Below are positions 43,914-57,141 of a stretch of 64,000 nt of DNA, one piece after another. The DNA is from Hypholoma sublateritium FD-334 SS-4. Lineage: Eukaryota; Basidiomycota; Agaricomycetes; Agaricales; Strophariaceae. The notes beneath the pieces were generated by a model. That model searched no databases. It saw only the letters and a list, made by a program, of their open reading frames with translations, and was not told where the DNA came from. Made by a program: the position numbers and the translations under genes. The stretch spans positions 89,229-153,228 of the forward strand of contig KN817590.1 of NCBI GenBank assembly GCA_000827495.1, written 5' to 3'. Position 1 is the stretch's first letter. Each line of letters begins with the position of its first letter.

Positions 43914-45969
43914 TTATAGTTTTGCAAGATATTTCACATCATCGAACACGACTTCAAAATCCTCCGCTTCAACTCTTACGATAGCTTGATCGATATATTC
44001 GAGGATAGTGTCGTAGGCAAAAGTTGCAGATGCCTCCATTTCTTCAAGGTTTACAGCCGCGGTTTCGGGCTCGCAGTATCTCTTGAGGTACGCAATGCTA
44101 AAAAATGCAGAGAGTTGGCTCATCAAGGTACCAAAGGCTTCTCCGAAGTACGGTGTCGCTGGATACAAGGTGCTGAACGCTTGGGTGAAAGCATCGATCT
44201 TGGCATTGGCTGCGTCCTTCGGGTGGTCACTATCCCAGCACATTATAGCCTTCGGAGGGACTTTCAGTTTTTGTCCCGGCCCTGAGTATCTGCAACATAT
44301 CCAACATAGGACGTAAAAGAATGATTCGAGGTCGTCCATGTAATCGCGGCGTTTGCATTTGTTGGTGGACGGACTATAACTCTCGAGCACGTTCATCGAC
44401 TGGAACGCGCGTGTTCCCTAGAGCCGCATTTATATCAATGTCAGAGAACACGCTCCTTAAAGTCGTAATTGAACTTACCAAGTTAAAGTTAGGCATATTC
44501 AAACCACCGCCGTTTTTGAGATTGATTCGAATGGACATATCGAAATCGATGAGAACGCCTCGATTGCCAATGTCAGATAGGTCTTGCCCGAGGAGAATGT
44601 TATTGGCACTGATGTCGCGGTGAAGAATTCCCTTTTCGACCCAGAGACTTCGATGGCCTAGTTATAGAAGCGTTAAGAAGTACGGCTCGTCAAGTACAAT
44701 TTGAATGTTCTTACCACAGATAGCGTCGCGGAAGGCATACAACAAATGGGTGCGTGATCTGAATCGTTTTATCGAACCTGAATAGCGCACAAGAAGCAAA
44801 CGGGAGAGTACGAGCTCGGTGAAGACGTCCTTTAGACCGAGAGGCAAGTTTTCCGCATCGAGGCGGCGCACAGTGGAGATCCGTGCGACATCGTCCTGGA
44901 AAGACACTATTTGACCCACGCCATCCAGCCCCTCGACGTCTTTCATGAACCTCCACTCAGCGGCACAATACACTGGTCTCCAGGCGTCTTTTATTATGAA
45001 TTTCTCGTGGCCTTTCTGGACTAGCCAACAGCACGTTCCGCGGCCGAGAATGGCGGAGTCGTCAAATATTGGCATGCTATTGGCCAAGCGGTATATAGTT
45101 GGGTGTTTTGATTCGTTGTCGAATATGTTGATGTACCGCACTCCGTTCTTCCAGTATATTGACGGATCAAATCCAACGTATCTGGCGCGGTCAGATGAAG
45201 CTCCAAGAATAAACTTGACAAATAGGGCGGGGAACTTGTGCATGTTGACTGCGGAGGAGTAATATACGGCGTCGCGAGCGAAGACATAAAGCCTGATGTA
45301 GAGATGAGAGATAGCGAAGCAGTTGACAAAATGGCGATTCCCTTGCTGCCAGAACATCTGTCTGCAATTGGAAGCATCATCAGACCTGAGATACATATAG
45401 ATACCGGCGAACCGACCTTGCATAGACTGCAGCTTGGGTTTGACTGGCGCGCGCGCTGAAGTTCCTCTGGAGTGTTATTTCCATTGGGGAGATAATTATT
45501 CGATACCCAGGGTCGTTCAAGTTAGATTCCTCAAAGAACTCGAAATTACTGGGTTTCGTTTTGTTCTTGACATGAGCCTCGAAAGAGACATCTGGTGTAG
45601 ATTTTAGGGCAGGAATTATTCTGGACGTAGGCTTCAGGTCGTCTTCACTCGTGTCCGAATTGACGTTGCCTGTGAAAGACACGCAGCTTGTTGTGGCCGG
45701 CCCAAAGTGTTCGACGACAGCTGTGAAGATTTCGCAGAGCGGACCATGGAGTTCTACCTCCCCTTTGGATTAATGGGTACATAGCGCCATCGTTTCATTT
45801 CTGTATCGTACAGCGGAGATTCCTCGAGGAACTTGTTTATATCACTGGCTTCTGCTATGCCTTTGAAGGCCCGGTCGGCCAGCCCAATGTCGTAGTGGGA
45901 GTGACTGTTGAATTCCGCAGCCAGTGCCGCTCCTTCGTGATGGTCGACAGTGTTTATGAAGTTGGTCAT
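43914..45969 (-). CDS. FunK1-family protein kinase D (one apparent frameshift)
   Basis: The main exons are 45417-45969 (with a break), 44715-45361, 44479-44657 and 43914-44417. The kinase core is intact: FVKFILGASSDRARYVGFD, IYWKNGVRYIN, GRGTCCWLVQKG, FIIKDAWRPV, then ILHRDISANNILLGQ, VLIDFDMSIRI, GTRAFQSMNVL and YMDDLESFFYVLCWI. The N-terminal domain (LADRAFKGIAEASDINKFLE, RWRYVPINPKG) aligns with kinase A, but a single-base deletion near 45764-45770 shifts the frame. Homology resumes in the other frame (VELHGPLCEIF). No intron fits there. It is either a sequencing error in a C/T-rich run or a recent inactivation. Compared with kinase A it lacks the long C-terminal basic tail. Confidence 0.8.
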
Positions 45970-47264
45970 CGGTATTGGGAGCTGACTGTTCAGAACGCGT
46001 TGATTTGCAGGGGCTCGACTGAGTATTCTGGGGCGTAGGAAATGCGACAAGGGCGAAAGCAGTGGGAACGGTGAAAGAGGGAGGTGAGGTTGAGAAATAA
46101 TGCCACATTGCTTCGCGCTTATATAGTATATCTGTGTCAAGCGTTTCATGAAGCAGCTTGGACCGTATATGAAGGCCACGCACTTATAGCAAAAACAATG
46201 CAACAACTGAGTGTGGCATTTTGATGCCGTCCATGCCACAGAAGTAACTTCTCATTCCACGAGGCCTTTGCCCTCCAGAACCTTGCAGATCTAAATTTAA
46301 GTGAGTGGTGGCCTGCGTTTCCGATAACTTTCGAAATTTCATCAGCGGCATGTGTTAACTAGCCCCACTTTCTTGACTCTCTATCCCTCTGCCCTCGTAA
46401 GAGCTCTTCCTCGAGTTCAAAGCCAAGCACCTCGTGTTCATTTGGTGTTTTACGCTGGACTGGGTTGGAGTATTTCGCACCCGCGATGGAGGACCTCGGC
46501 CGCTATCAAAATTTGAGTTGAACTAGGCTTTGAGTGACCCATTCTGCGGTCGCTTCCATCCCGTTCGAGACGAGAGTAAAGTCGTAAACCAATCTCACTG
46601 GAAGAGTGGGACGGGTTTACAGCGGTGCACTGGCAGAAGATCCGACGCAGGAATCTACTTGTGAGTGCAACTTACAGAGAACCGTGGACCTAAGAAGCAT
46701 CGAGAATAATGGGGCGGAGTATTAGAGCAATGTATGTACAGTGTATGGGGGATTCTTGCAGTGGTGAATAATTGAAGTCGAGTCAACAGAAACATTTGCC
46801 TAGAACCAACCTAGAACTCAACTCGAACTTCAAGTTGTTGTGAGGATTCGGTCTCCATTATCATGTGACCCAGCTCCTGCCAGAGAATGCGAACTTCGCA
46901 CAAATTTTGCAAGAACTTTGTGTCCGCCCGAGAACCTGTCGAGAATGGCGAACGAGTGAATCATATTGCTGCTCAGTCATGCGTATCGCTTCAAATTAAT
47001 TAAGCGTGGATAAAACACTCAGGCTAGGGCGCGTCGACGGCACCGAATCTCTCATGCATTATGTTTTATCGAATGGGAAAGACATTCAACTGAAAAACGT
47101 GCATTTTCTATTCCCGGGCGGAAATTACATGAGGTACAACAGCTTCCTGTGCGACGCGCGTGTGTATGTGTATGAGTTATATGAACTGAGATCGTAAAGT
47201 CGTCAAGCTTGATGCAAGAGAAAGAGGGTGGTTGATATACAGAAGAAATCTATGCAGCAGTACT
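45970..47264. other. Intergenic region
   Basis: The open frame of kinase D continues to 46239, but the leader has no similarity to kinase A. No other gene is recognised. A 63-codon + ORF at 47006-47197 has no family features. Confidence 0.4.
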
Positions 47265-49818
47265 CTAATCGACATCCATCTCAGAGGGGCCCTTGTCCTC
47301 TGCGGCAGGAGGGGGTACCTCTGCCTCGGGTGCGGGCGTCTCAGTCTTGGGCGTCTGGGTCCCGGGGGTGACGACGGGCTTGGGCTTGGGCTTGGTGAGG
47401 ATGGGGATGGCGAAGTAAATAACTTCGTCGCGCTTCTTCTCGATCTCCGCACTGGTGAGGACGGGGTCGACGTTCTTGGGACGCTCATTCTGGCGCACGT
47501 TCTGGTCCTCGAGCCACTTCTGGACCGTCGCGACCTTCTCGACAACAGCCTGCTTGTCCTTCTCGTCGATGTGTGCGAATTTCTCATCGCTGGACGTCGC
47601 CTGCGACATATAGTTGTTGAGCGTCTCGCGGAGGTTGGCAATCGACTTCTTGCGGTCATCGACCTCGCGACAGCGGAAGGAGATGGGGTCGCCCGTCACC
47701 TTGAGGGCATCCAGGCGCTGCACGTATGCAGACTTGGTTGCCTCCTCACCCTCCTCGGTGTACAGCCATTCCTCGGCCTCAGCAAGACCCGCGAGCAGGG
47801 CCGTCTTCTCCTCGGGCTTAGCAAAGGGTAGGTATTTGCCGTCAAGCTTGCTGCGCATGTCGTAGACATACTCCTCCAGGGCGTTTTTGCGGTCCTGCAA
47901 CGAATGTCAGCCGCTAAAATTTCACGATTATGAAGTACGTACCTCGGTATCCATGACCAGCTTGTCGTTGGCATGAAGCTGGCTCTCCTGTTCCTTGTAT
48001 GTTTCGACTAGTGTTTTGTCCAGCGAGCTGTTGGTCGAGACGAACGGAATCTCCTTCTTCTTCACGACGCGCTTCTTCTTGGGTGCGGGCACGGGCGCGT
48101 CAGCAGGCGCATCAGTATCCATAGCAGTGGATGGTTCTTCCTTCTCTTCGATCTCTTCGACGTACGCGCTCTCGAAGGACACAATGCCGTGGAGGTTAAG
48201 TCGCGTGCGGAGCTTGACGCAGGTGGCATCGCCGGTGGGCGAGATGGGGACGTCCTTAGCAGTGAAGGTGCCGATCCAGGGGTTGATGCTTCCGGGAAGG
48301 AGCGAGGGATCGGCATAGGCAGCATCGATGGTAAAGGGCTCCTTGCGGTAGAACGAGAGGACCTTAGTGGAGGGGATCGAGTTGCCCTGGGGGAAGACGA
48401 GGAGCTCGGTGTCGTCATCCGGATCGGAGGCAGTTGCGAGCCATTGTGTCTTAACAGGGAAGTGGTTGATGTCGTTGAGATGGAAGTCGCGAACGCGGAA
48501 GACAGGAGAGAGCATAGCACAGGCGAAGGTGGCTCCACGGGCTATGGCCTCGTCCTGGTTGAGGGTGAAGGATAAGGTCTTTCCTGGGAAGGAGTCCTGG
48601 ATGCGCTGACGGACAGCAGGTACACGAGTGCTTCCACCAACACACTCGATAGCGTCAATCTGGTCAAGGGTGAGGCCGGAGTCCTCGAGGGCGCGCTGGA
48701 GGGGGGCGGGGATGCGGTCAAGAACATGGGAGATGAGACCCTCAAGTTCTTCGCGTGTCAGCTTGGAGGTTGCGTCAACGTCATTGACGATGGACTCGAC
48801 GTTCAATGGTGCCTCCGCGTTGGCAGAAAGGACCTTCTTGAGCTTTTCGCAGCCGGCAGTGAGACGGAACATGGCCTTGGGGTTTGACATGACATCAATC
48901 TTGTATTTAGTCTTGAACTCCTCGGCGAAGTGTTCGACAAGGGCGTAATCGATATCACGACCACCGAGATTACGCTCGTAAGCGGTGCTCTTGACGGTAA
49001 GCTGGCCTTTGGAGAAGGCGACGACGGCGACAGAGAAATCGGCGTGACCAGCATCGACGAAGACGACGTGGCGGGGAGCCTCGGCCTCTGGGAGGTCGGA
49101 TTTGGTGATCCCGTATCCGAGAGCAGTCGCAGTGGTGTCATTGATGAGGCGGAGGACGTTCATGTTCGCAATCGCGGCGGCATCGATAATCGCACGACGT
49201 TGAATGTCGGTGTACCATCCGGGCACGGAAATAACGACATCAGTGACGGGCGTTTTCAGCTCTGCAGAGGCGATGTCCCGCAGTTTCCCAAGATACATCG
49301 CTGTGAGCTGGGTGAAGGTGTATTGAACCTTCTCGAAACGATATGTCACCTATTCGCACAATAAATTAGCGTAAGTTGCGCGTGCGATGCTGAAATCCAT
49401 ACCTCAGTTCCAACAGTTCCGTTCAGATCAATCAACTTGGCGTTAATGAACTTCTTCTCGACGTCTTGCACCTGAGAATCGCTCAAAGTGCGTCCAATAA
49501 GACGCTTGAGCGAGCCGATGGTGTTTTTGAAGTTGGAAGTCTCCTGGGTCTTCGCTGCCTCGCCGATCGCGCGTTGTTTGGGGCCGAAAGCAACAAGGGA
49601 CCTAGAAACCTCATGAGTATCAAACTAAAAGACCACTCGAGAGACGTACGGCGTTTGGCGATTCGAGACTTCATTGGTGATAATATCGATGCCGCGATGT
49701 CTCGCGACTCCGATCTGAAGAACGGCGAGCAAGATAGTGAGCGATTTGGAGATGTAAGATCGAGTTGAGACAATACCTTCGAGTGCAGAGTACCAAAATC
49801 AATACCGACAACAGCCAT
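47265..49818 (-). CDS. SSE1: Hsp110 chaperone / Hsp70 nucleotide exchange factor
   Basis: Five exons (49777-49818, 49650-49714, 49403-49601, 47943-49349, 47265-47894) give 780 aa. It begins VVGIDFGTLHSKIGVARHRG, the Hsp110 form of the Hsp70 phosphate loop (Hsp70 has DLGTTYS). VVISVPGWYTDIQRRAIIDA, RLINDTTATALGYGI, FVDAGHADFSVAVVAF, ECVGGSTRVPAVRQRI and LNQDEAIARGATFACAM follow. The C-terminal region has the long acidic insertion and helical lid of Hsp110, and it ends PSEMDVD. The protein acts in the cytosol as nucleotide exchange factor for Hsp70 and as a holdase. Length and exon phases agree with an intact gene. Confidence 0.97.
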
Positions 49819-50409
49819 TGTAGAGGAAGTAGGATAAAGAACTAAAGAAAGAGAATTTACGGCTCACTGATCAAAAAGATTTTGAGCTTCCTTATGTGGC
49901 CATCAGGATTTCAGTCACGATCATTCCAGACGTTTCCATCACATTCGAGCAACTAGCAGATCCTTACACAACAAGGTTACTCGGGCATCTACAGTTACCT
50001 GAATAGGATCATGCAGAGCGAACTTGACTTGAGGTTGGGCAGATGTATGTGACAAGGACTGGAAAAGGAAGGCTCGTGTGTGAACCGTAAGTCTGTAACT
50101 GGGGCGCGAATTACAAGCAAATTATATCTATTATGGTAGAGTATGGCCTTCCGATTTCAAAAGCTTCCAGCTTCCAGCTCACACCTTCTACTTAGCGAGG
50201 CAGAAGACTAGAAGCAATTTTTTTGAAAGCGGTAATAAAGTAGAAGCAACAATTGTCTAGATATTTGTTGTACAACAATGTCCCGAAAATATTAATATCA
50301 GTACGACGTGCATCGCGCTGTCCGTCTCCAACAATAGGAAATAAAAATACACTCGCCCAGTAAAGAATCCATGCACAACATCCAACTATACCACCCCATT
50401 GAATTCCGT
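49819..50409. other. Upstream region of SSE1
   Basis: It contains TTC/GAA-rich patches (for example around 50158-50175, GCTTCCAGCTTCCAGC) but no clean triple nGAAn heat-shock element. No ORF. Confidence 0.35.
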
Positions 50410-53134
50410 TCAATTCGGCGTCCCGCGATATCCCGCACCTCTCACAGACAAGGGGAATAACAACCCCGGATCGCCCTCCTCTTCGTCCATCGGTGGCGGG
50501 CTTCGCACCCGGTCCAGGGGATCGATGGGAGTTGCATAGAAGCTCTGCACATCGTCGGGGACCAGCCCACGCCCATGGCTGGCCACTTGCGCAAACGGTT
50601 CGCGAAATTGGACCGTACTGTGCGCCCCGCTGCTGCTTGCGAGAGACGCAGCGGAGACCGATCCTGAGAGCTGGTGCGTGTAGAACGCGTGCGCCTGCGG
50701 CAAATTCTGCGGGGCCGGGCGCGGCGTGCCCGAGGGTGTGGGCAGCGGGCGTGACGCGCCAGTGAGTGAACGCTGCCCAGGCCGGAGTTGCGCAGCGCTG
50801 GTATTGCTGTCGGTGGACGTCGAGCGAGAGTGCTCGTGGCCGGCCGGGCCGACGTTAGCAAACTCTTCGTACAACGCGCTCGCAGAGAAGGTGTGCGACG
50901 CAGAGCGCTGGTGAGGACTTAGATGCTCCGAGTGGGAAGCGGCGGAGAGGACTGCCGGGGAAGGTAGCGGTAGTGGCCGCGGGTTGTCTCCGGACGGTCG
51001 GCGCGCCATGGATAAGGCAGCAGGTGCTGGGTGGGTGATTGGCTCTGTTCGGGGCGGGGGAGGGACTGGCGCCAATGGTGGACGAATCGGCGAAGGGCTT
51101 CTCCGCCAAGCTCCAAGATCGGAGTCGAAAGCCGAGTCTTCTTGTATTGGCGACATCGGGCGGTTTGGGGGTATCGTCGGCAGTGGATGGGAACTACTCA
51201 ATGCCCCAAGCGCGCTATTCCTCGGTTTCGCAGCTTTCTGAACGGGCGGGGGAGGGGGCGCTGGGCGATTGGGTACTGGTGGTACTGGCAAACGCGGCCA
51301 AGTCCACTATTCATGTGTGTAAACCAACGTCCGTTAGTGCCACACAAAGAAGTTACCGAAATGCTCACAGAAAAGATACTATTTCCAGGGTTAGAATCTC
51401 TGGGAGACGAAGTGCTGTTTGACGGCGAAACAATTTTCACAGATGAATGGATAGAACTGGAATGCATATCGCTTGATTTAGTCCCGGAACTTCGTGATTT
51501 TCGTTTATATCTTCCTATCAAAATGACGGAGCCTCGCTCTTTGTCGATCAGAGAAGTTCCTTCGTCTGACCCAGGATCTTCGGTGGCGTCCTCCAAGTAA
51601 AGATGGTCCTCGGTATCCTCATGCTCACGCACCAGATCAACCGATGGCCGAGGATTATCTTGACCACGACAGGCAAATGATGAGATTGTGTCAGTTGACA
51701 TGCCACCCGATGGACGACTTGAAGTGTCCATGGTGAACGATTCATGTGGAGGTGTCACCGTTACGGGGACAGGCCCGCTCTTCCATGGCATCGGGATGTG
51801 CATTCCTCGCGCCCAATCCACAAGCGACACGGTCGATGCCTTCCTCGAGGTCTCGGCGGTGGTTGATTGCGATGGCACAGGCTGCTGTGACGGGGCAAAG
51901 GGGTACACTCTTCCTCCGGGGACCTTAGGGCTGCCAACCCCCCGGAGCTCGAGATTCGGCTCGTTGGGGTTGTCGCCAGAGAGCCCGTAGTTTGACGATG
52001 GGACCGATGGGTTGCCTGGAATTGTGATTATAGTGCCTCGGTTTGTCTCGATAGGCGAAAGCGGGTCTTTCATGCGGGGTGGCGTCACCTGAGTAGGCGG
52101 CTCACCCTGTTCAATCATCCAGCCTACAGGTGCTGATTCGGAGACATTTTTGACGCGATGCGTGGGCCGGAAGAAGTCGCGCGCCCGGTGTGAGCGAACC
52201 CTGAAATAAGCTAACCTCGGCTTGAAAAAGTATATGAAGGAAAAGGTCACAAGTATGGCGACCACCGCAGATATGACAGGGGCCAATATCTGGAACACGG
52301 TCCAAGAAGCCGTGCCTGATTTGGCGGAAACTGGGTAATTGCGGATGAATAAAGATTAATGAGCCTTCGCGGTAAAGAAAACGGACGTGAGACGAACCGA
52401 CGACTTCAACTGCTTTTTGCAAATCGAATGAGGTATTGCCAGGTATGTCTAGATTTCCCCAAGCTGGTACAGTGATTCCTATCCCACCACTGGAGTTGGC
52501 TTTGGAGGCGCTCTCCGTGAGATCTATCGCATTGTCGGTACATGTACTTGTCCATTGATCAAATGAAGGCAGCGTATTATTTCCACTCGAATAAGAGCAG
52601 GCGGACCAGATGTTGAAGTATACCTTATTGCTGAAAATGCCGTAGTGAGCAAGAGATTGACTTGGGACATTCTGGATGGCAGTCACCATGTGCACGGCGA
52701 TGCGATTGGCGTGGTATCTATGTGTGATGAGCTTTGGGATATATTATTATAGGAAAGATCGAGCGTACTCAGCGCAGGAGGAGAAACAGTTGTATTACAG
52801 GTTGAATGGATGGTATCTCGGAGTTGACATGAATTCTCCCCTTGGACTCCCGTTAGCTGCCAGTGAACAATAGATTCCGACGGGCGTTTGTGAGTTTCGT
52901 GGTCGACCGGAAATTACACAGATACACATACGATATCGGTTCGTCCTGCCTAAACCCACCAAGAAGTGAGTAACGTCCGAGCAAAGGCAGAGAGGGCCAG
53001 AAATGGAAGTGATATTTGTGCTGAAGGGACATGGAGTTGTGCAAACGAACCTGATCCTGTCCGGAAACCAGTCCCACCGCCCCACTCAGCACCAGGATAA
53101 GCCGAATCATACGTCGGTCTAGTGGTTGCGGCAT
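50410..53134 (-). CDS. Secreted-entry single-pass membrane protein with disordered tail
   Basis: The start lies at 53134 or the internal ATG at 53110, giving signal peptide MIRLILVLSGAVGLVSGQD. The ectodomain is spread over several small exons. The clearest reads IWSACSYSSGNNTLPSFDQW, TCTDNAIDLTE and GITVPAWGNLDIPGNTSFDL, the Cys/Trp pattern common in basidiomycete receptor-like proteins. A single helix follows (VISAVVAILVTFSFIYFF, encoded near 52280), then a long cytoplasmic Ser/Pro-rich tail. An intron at 51285-51328 joins TNG to LPPVPNRPAPPPPP and the last exon (50410-51284). Exons between about 52700 and 53090 are not fully resolved. The proline-rich tail could bind SH3-type partners. A sensor or cell-wall role is an inference. 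Confidence 0.7.
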
Positions 53135-54214
53135 CGCTAGCAGGTTAATACTTCGAGGCTCCTTCAAGCCGGGAGAATTCACTGGCAAGCCGTCGTCGTA
53201 GTGGCAGGTGGAAAGGACAATCGTCCGTGCAGATCTCGCGCCGACTGAAGGGATATTCTCACTCGCACACCTCGCACTGCCCTTCAATACTGGACAGTTG
53301 ATCAGCTGGACACTGATGATCTTCTCGGTGGGAAATTTGATACCTCCGTGGTGCCTCCGGCGACGGCTATGGGACGGCATGAGCCCCAGCACCCTCTGAG
53401 GTTTAAGGTCCGCGGCAGCATCTCACAGGATTTTCTCTGGATATAGAAGAGATAAATTTACAGCATCCATGATGATTCAGGCAGTGTGCAGACGCTGTGC
53501 GAGAACTTGATGATAAAATAGTATTGTCATCCATCATTATCCTGAGAAATAACGATTTTATTCCGCGCCTTTCAAAGGCCGCTTGCCTTTTGCGGCCAGG
53601 GAAAGTCCACAAATTCCCGCTTTTCGCGCAAGAGTCAAGACGGCGGGAATGGTACTACATGAGTAACAAACATTATAGACACACTAGACAAGATACTCAG
53701 AGAGGTACTTCTTTCGCACCGCAATTTTTTGAAGGCACAGTTGGTAAGCTCAAAGCCTCAATCTGCCTACAGATATTTCAAGAGGTTTTGATTTTCACTG
53801 AAAACACATGTCCAGAAATAGAGTTTGTGGGCGTATTTGATTAGCCGAAGACCTAATAACCGACAATCTACCCATGGACGCAGACATATGCACATGCGGG
53901 CATGCAATCTACATGCGGCTGTTGAATAATCAAAATCCAACCTGCACGGTCTGATACATATGTAGGACCAACAAATTTTGTGTTCAACCAAGCACATAGA
54001 AATTCAGACATTAGAGCAGAAAAATGATGTACAAATGTCTTTCTTGTCGGGAAATACACATAGATACTACAATGGTACATTACGTTTGCTCTTAGACAGG
54101 GATATATGCACGCCGTGAAATTGTGAATCGTGATACCTAACAGCCCATTAGATGTAGATATTGAGCTAGGGTCAAGCTAGGTCTATTCGTGTCAGAGGGG
54201 AATGAGTTACGAGT
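53135..54214. other. Intergenic region
   Basis: A 115-codon + ORF (53497-53844) has no family features. Otherwise AT-rich with no support for a gene. Confidence 0.35.
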
Positions 54215-57141
54215 CTAGGCAACCTGTATCCCGCCGTCGTGCTTCTCGAGTGAAGCGTTGAGACTGTCCTTCTCAGCGTGGTGAGCACCCTCGATGTGAG
54301 CGGCGGCTTGCTCTGTGATAGCGTGGAGTTTTTCCTCGCCGTCGAATAGCCTGTCCACCACAATATCAGTACGCTCAGCAGAAGTAGCTAATTAAAGGCT
54401 TACGCCGCAGTCTCCTCAAGACTGAGCTATAAAAATATCGATATGTCTAATTTGAGATGACCAAAGAGCAGAGTGAGGAGATACGCACATTTTTGGTTTC
54501 AATGATGAAGAAATAGCAAAAGACAGCCTCGAACGCGATCCAGACGCAGTATACAATCTATAAATAACATAAACAGCAGCACCTTGTAGAAAGGGAATAA
54601 AGGGCATACGTAGTACTTCCAGGCAAGATGGCTAAGAGCGATCGGGTTTACGTATCTTAAAAATGCATTAGGAAAAACTGAAAGTGGAAACAGCAATGGA
54701 AGCTCACTGGTTGAAGATGAGGGAGAGCGAAATCGAGAAGTTGAACACGGTGAAACCCTTCGCACGGAGAGAGTACGGAAGAATTTCTACGGTGTATCTA
54801 AAAACCCATTGCCCGGTTAGCTGATCGCCGATATATGTAAAGGAAACACGTACGACACGATAAGAGGTGTAAAGGCAAGCTGCGGGCAAGCACATTAATA
54901 AAAATACGATCGATGCATACTGTTCAATGCGCACATCGTCTGCAGGTAAAAGTTAAGTGTGTTGTCAATGATAAATATATCGTTGAGTACTCACAGAATC
55001 CATAAAACAGGACTAAGGATAGCAGCCGGGCAGGTGAACATGGCGTTCGGGCACTTGATATCGGAAATTTACTTACAGATCATTCCGACAACAGTGTGTG
55101 CCGCGGCCTTGTTGCTGTTATCATGCGCATACACGGCGACACAAACCGTCTGCAGAGTCCAGAAAATAAGCATCCCGATAGTGGATGTCATGAATAGTCG
55201 TCTTCTGCCGACACGTTCGCAGAGGAATCCAGCGATGATGGCAATGATGAAGTTGAAGATGTTGAGCAGACCGTTCTGATTCACGGTTTTTAGTGCGAGA
55301 ATCAAACCACGCACGACACCGAAAGACATACAATGAGGAGTTGCGTATCGTGATCGGTGACTAGCGAACGATTTAGTCCAGTTCAAACCCACACTTGAGA
55401 TCGAACTTACTGCCAATAGCAATGAAGACCTTGTTGAGATCTACGGAGATGTAGTCAGGGTTGTTTCTGCCAATCGAAAAGTGTTGTACATACAGTAAGA
55501 ACTACGGAAATATTATTGAGGACATATATGAATTATAGGATATGAACGACTTACACAAGACCGTTACCAGACCATTGAGAAAAGAAGGCGAGTGCAATAA
55601 TGATGCGCATGCGGCGACGGTTCCCTGGCGTCGCGAAAAGAGCGCTCCAACCAACGTTGGCGGCAACCTCACGATCTAGAGCAATGGCCGCTTTAATTTC
55701 CTCAAACTCGTACTGGACGAGGGGGTCCTCTCGGTTTCCTTCCGCGTGGTAGTACGCCAAGGTGTTAAGTGCCTCGGTTTCACTATGGGATGTTTTAGTA
55801 TGGGCGCAAGACAGGTGCGAAGAAGGGGCTCACCGTCCTTTGCTGATCAACCAACGCGGGGACTCCGGGACGAACCAGATGGCGAAGATCTGGACCACGG
55901 AGGGCAGACCCTGGAGGGCGGATGGAATACGCCATGCCCAGTTGCTCGGGATACGGAACGTGCCAAATGTCTATTATTATGGAGACCATGAGCTCCGAAC
56001 GTCAAGCAAGCACACGAAATAATGGGCTCACCGTCCATGCTGCACTGTAGACAACGAGAAACGTCAGTTCAACTTCAATATCGTCACAGGAACGTTGCGT
56101 ACATGATACTACCAAGATACCTATTAATAAAGAAAAAATCGTGGAGTTAGTTAGGGGTCAATCAGCTGAGCGCTGCGGCGAAGGACGACAGCGCACTGCG
56201 TGCGCGTGATCCAATGGAAAAGGGCACTGACCATAGGGTGTTGTACATGGAAGTCGCCTGAGCACGTTGGGTTGGGAAAGCGATTTCAGTAACCAGTAGG
56301 GGAGCGGCGGCGGCCGCGAAGGTAAGCCCGAAGCCGATCATGAATCTGTCGGTATAAGTTCTTATGCACTGAGCACGAGGTCTTGCGGGGAAATACATAC
56401 CGAGCACCAATGAACAGGCCGAAGGAGTTGGAGATAGTTTGGAGAATTGTAGCTATGACCATGATGGCCGCGCCGATGAAAATTGCAGTGCGACGCCCAA
56501 GACCGTCCGTCACATATGGAGAGATGGGGTATGCGCAAAGCGAGCCGATGTTCTACGATTTGTTAGATGAGAATGTAGCGTGGAAGTCTTCGATTGGTTG
56601 GATATTGCCTCATACCTGGATAGCGTTGAAGAGACCAAGCTGTGGAAAAGATATCAGGCCAACGTGGATCGCCCACAATACAACGGACAGACCTTTCCGT
56701 TTGCAGGATGGTTGAATTCATTCTCCCATGCGTCAACACTTTGGAGACCATCTGGATTAGGTGTCAGGCGTGGTTTGTGCTACCCGGAGGACCAACATAC
56801 TCATCATACTCCCTATAGGCACGAGTAAGTTGTCCTGGTATAAAATCGAGCAAGTAACACTACTGACCATCATAGCCGTTTGTGGAGGAGGTAATTAACC
56901 TATTGACATAGCGGTATAGTTAGGTCTTCCCAGATATATTCGGCGATTTATGAGGCAACGAACAAGGAGCAAATCCAAAGATTGAGAACGATGATTCCTG
57001 CACAGGTTTACATTTAACTTTAGAGTGTCTTTATGCTAGTATAAACAGATACTAACGGGGATTTTTGTACCATGGCCGCGTATCTTGGATAAGATGGGCA
57101 TAGCCCGCAGTGGGCGCAGCAATAGCAGGACCACCACCCAT
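54215..57141 (-). CDS. MFS sugar transporter (lactose-permease/hexose type)
   Basis: A dozen or more short exons assemble into a sugar-porter MFS protein starting MGGGPAIAAPTAGYAHLIQD. Ordered landmarks are SSTNGYDGSMMNGLQSVDAW (TM1 region, restored across two introns), NGKLGLFNAIQ and YVTDGLGRRTAIFIGA (loop 2-3 GRR motif). The order continues with FMIGFGLTFAAAAAPLLVTE, VPESPRWLISKGR (PESPR motif), FFSQWSGNGLV, IIAGFLCERVGRRRLF, VEILPYSLRAKGFTVFNF and ETKNVSLEETAALFDGEEK. The C-terminus ends DGGIQVA. The family imports hexoses or disaccharides at the plasma membrane by proton symport. Introns are dense, 45-65 nt each. No break was seen, but not every small exon was phased. Confidence 0.88.

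Noticed and set aside
48062..48538. 158-codon and other ORFs overlapping the Hsp110 gene on both strands
   Set aside because: They lie fully inside SSE1 coding exons, have biased Ser/Pro/Arg or Gly/Glu composition and no motifs.
50120..50200. Heat-shock element upstream of SSE1
   Set aside because: TTC repeats occur, but not in the alternating nGAAnnTTCnnGAAn arrangement needed for a confident call.
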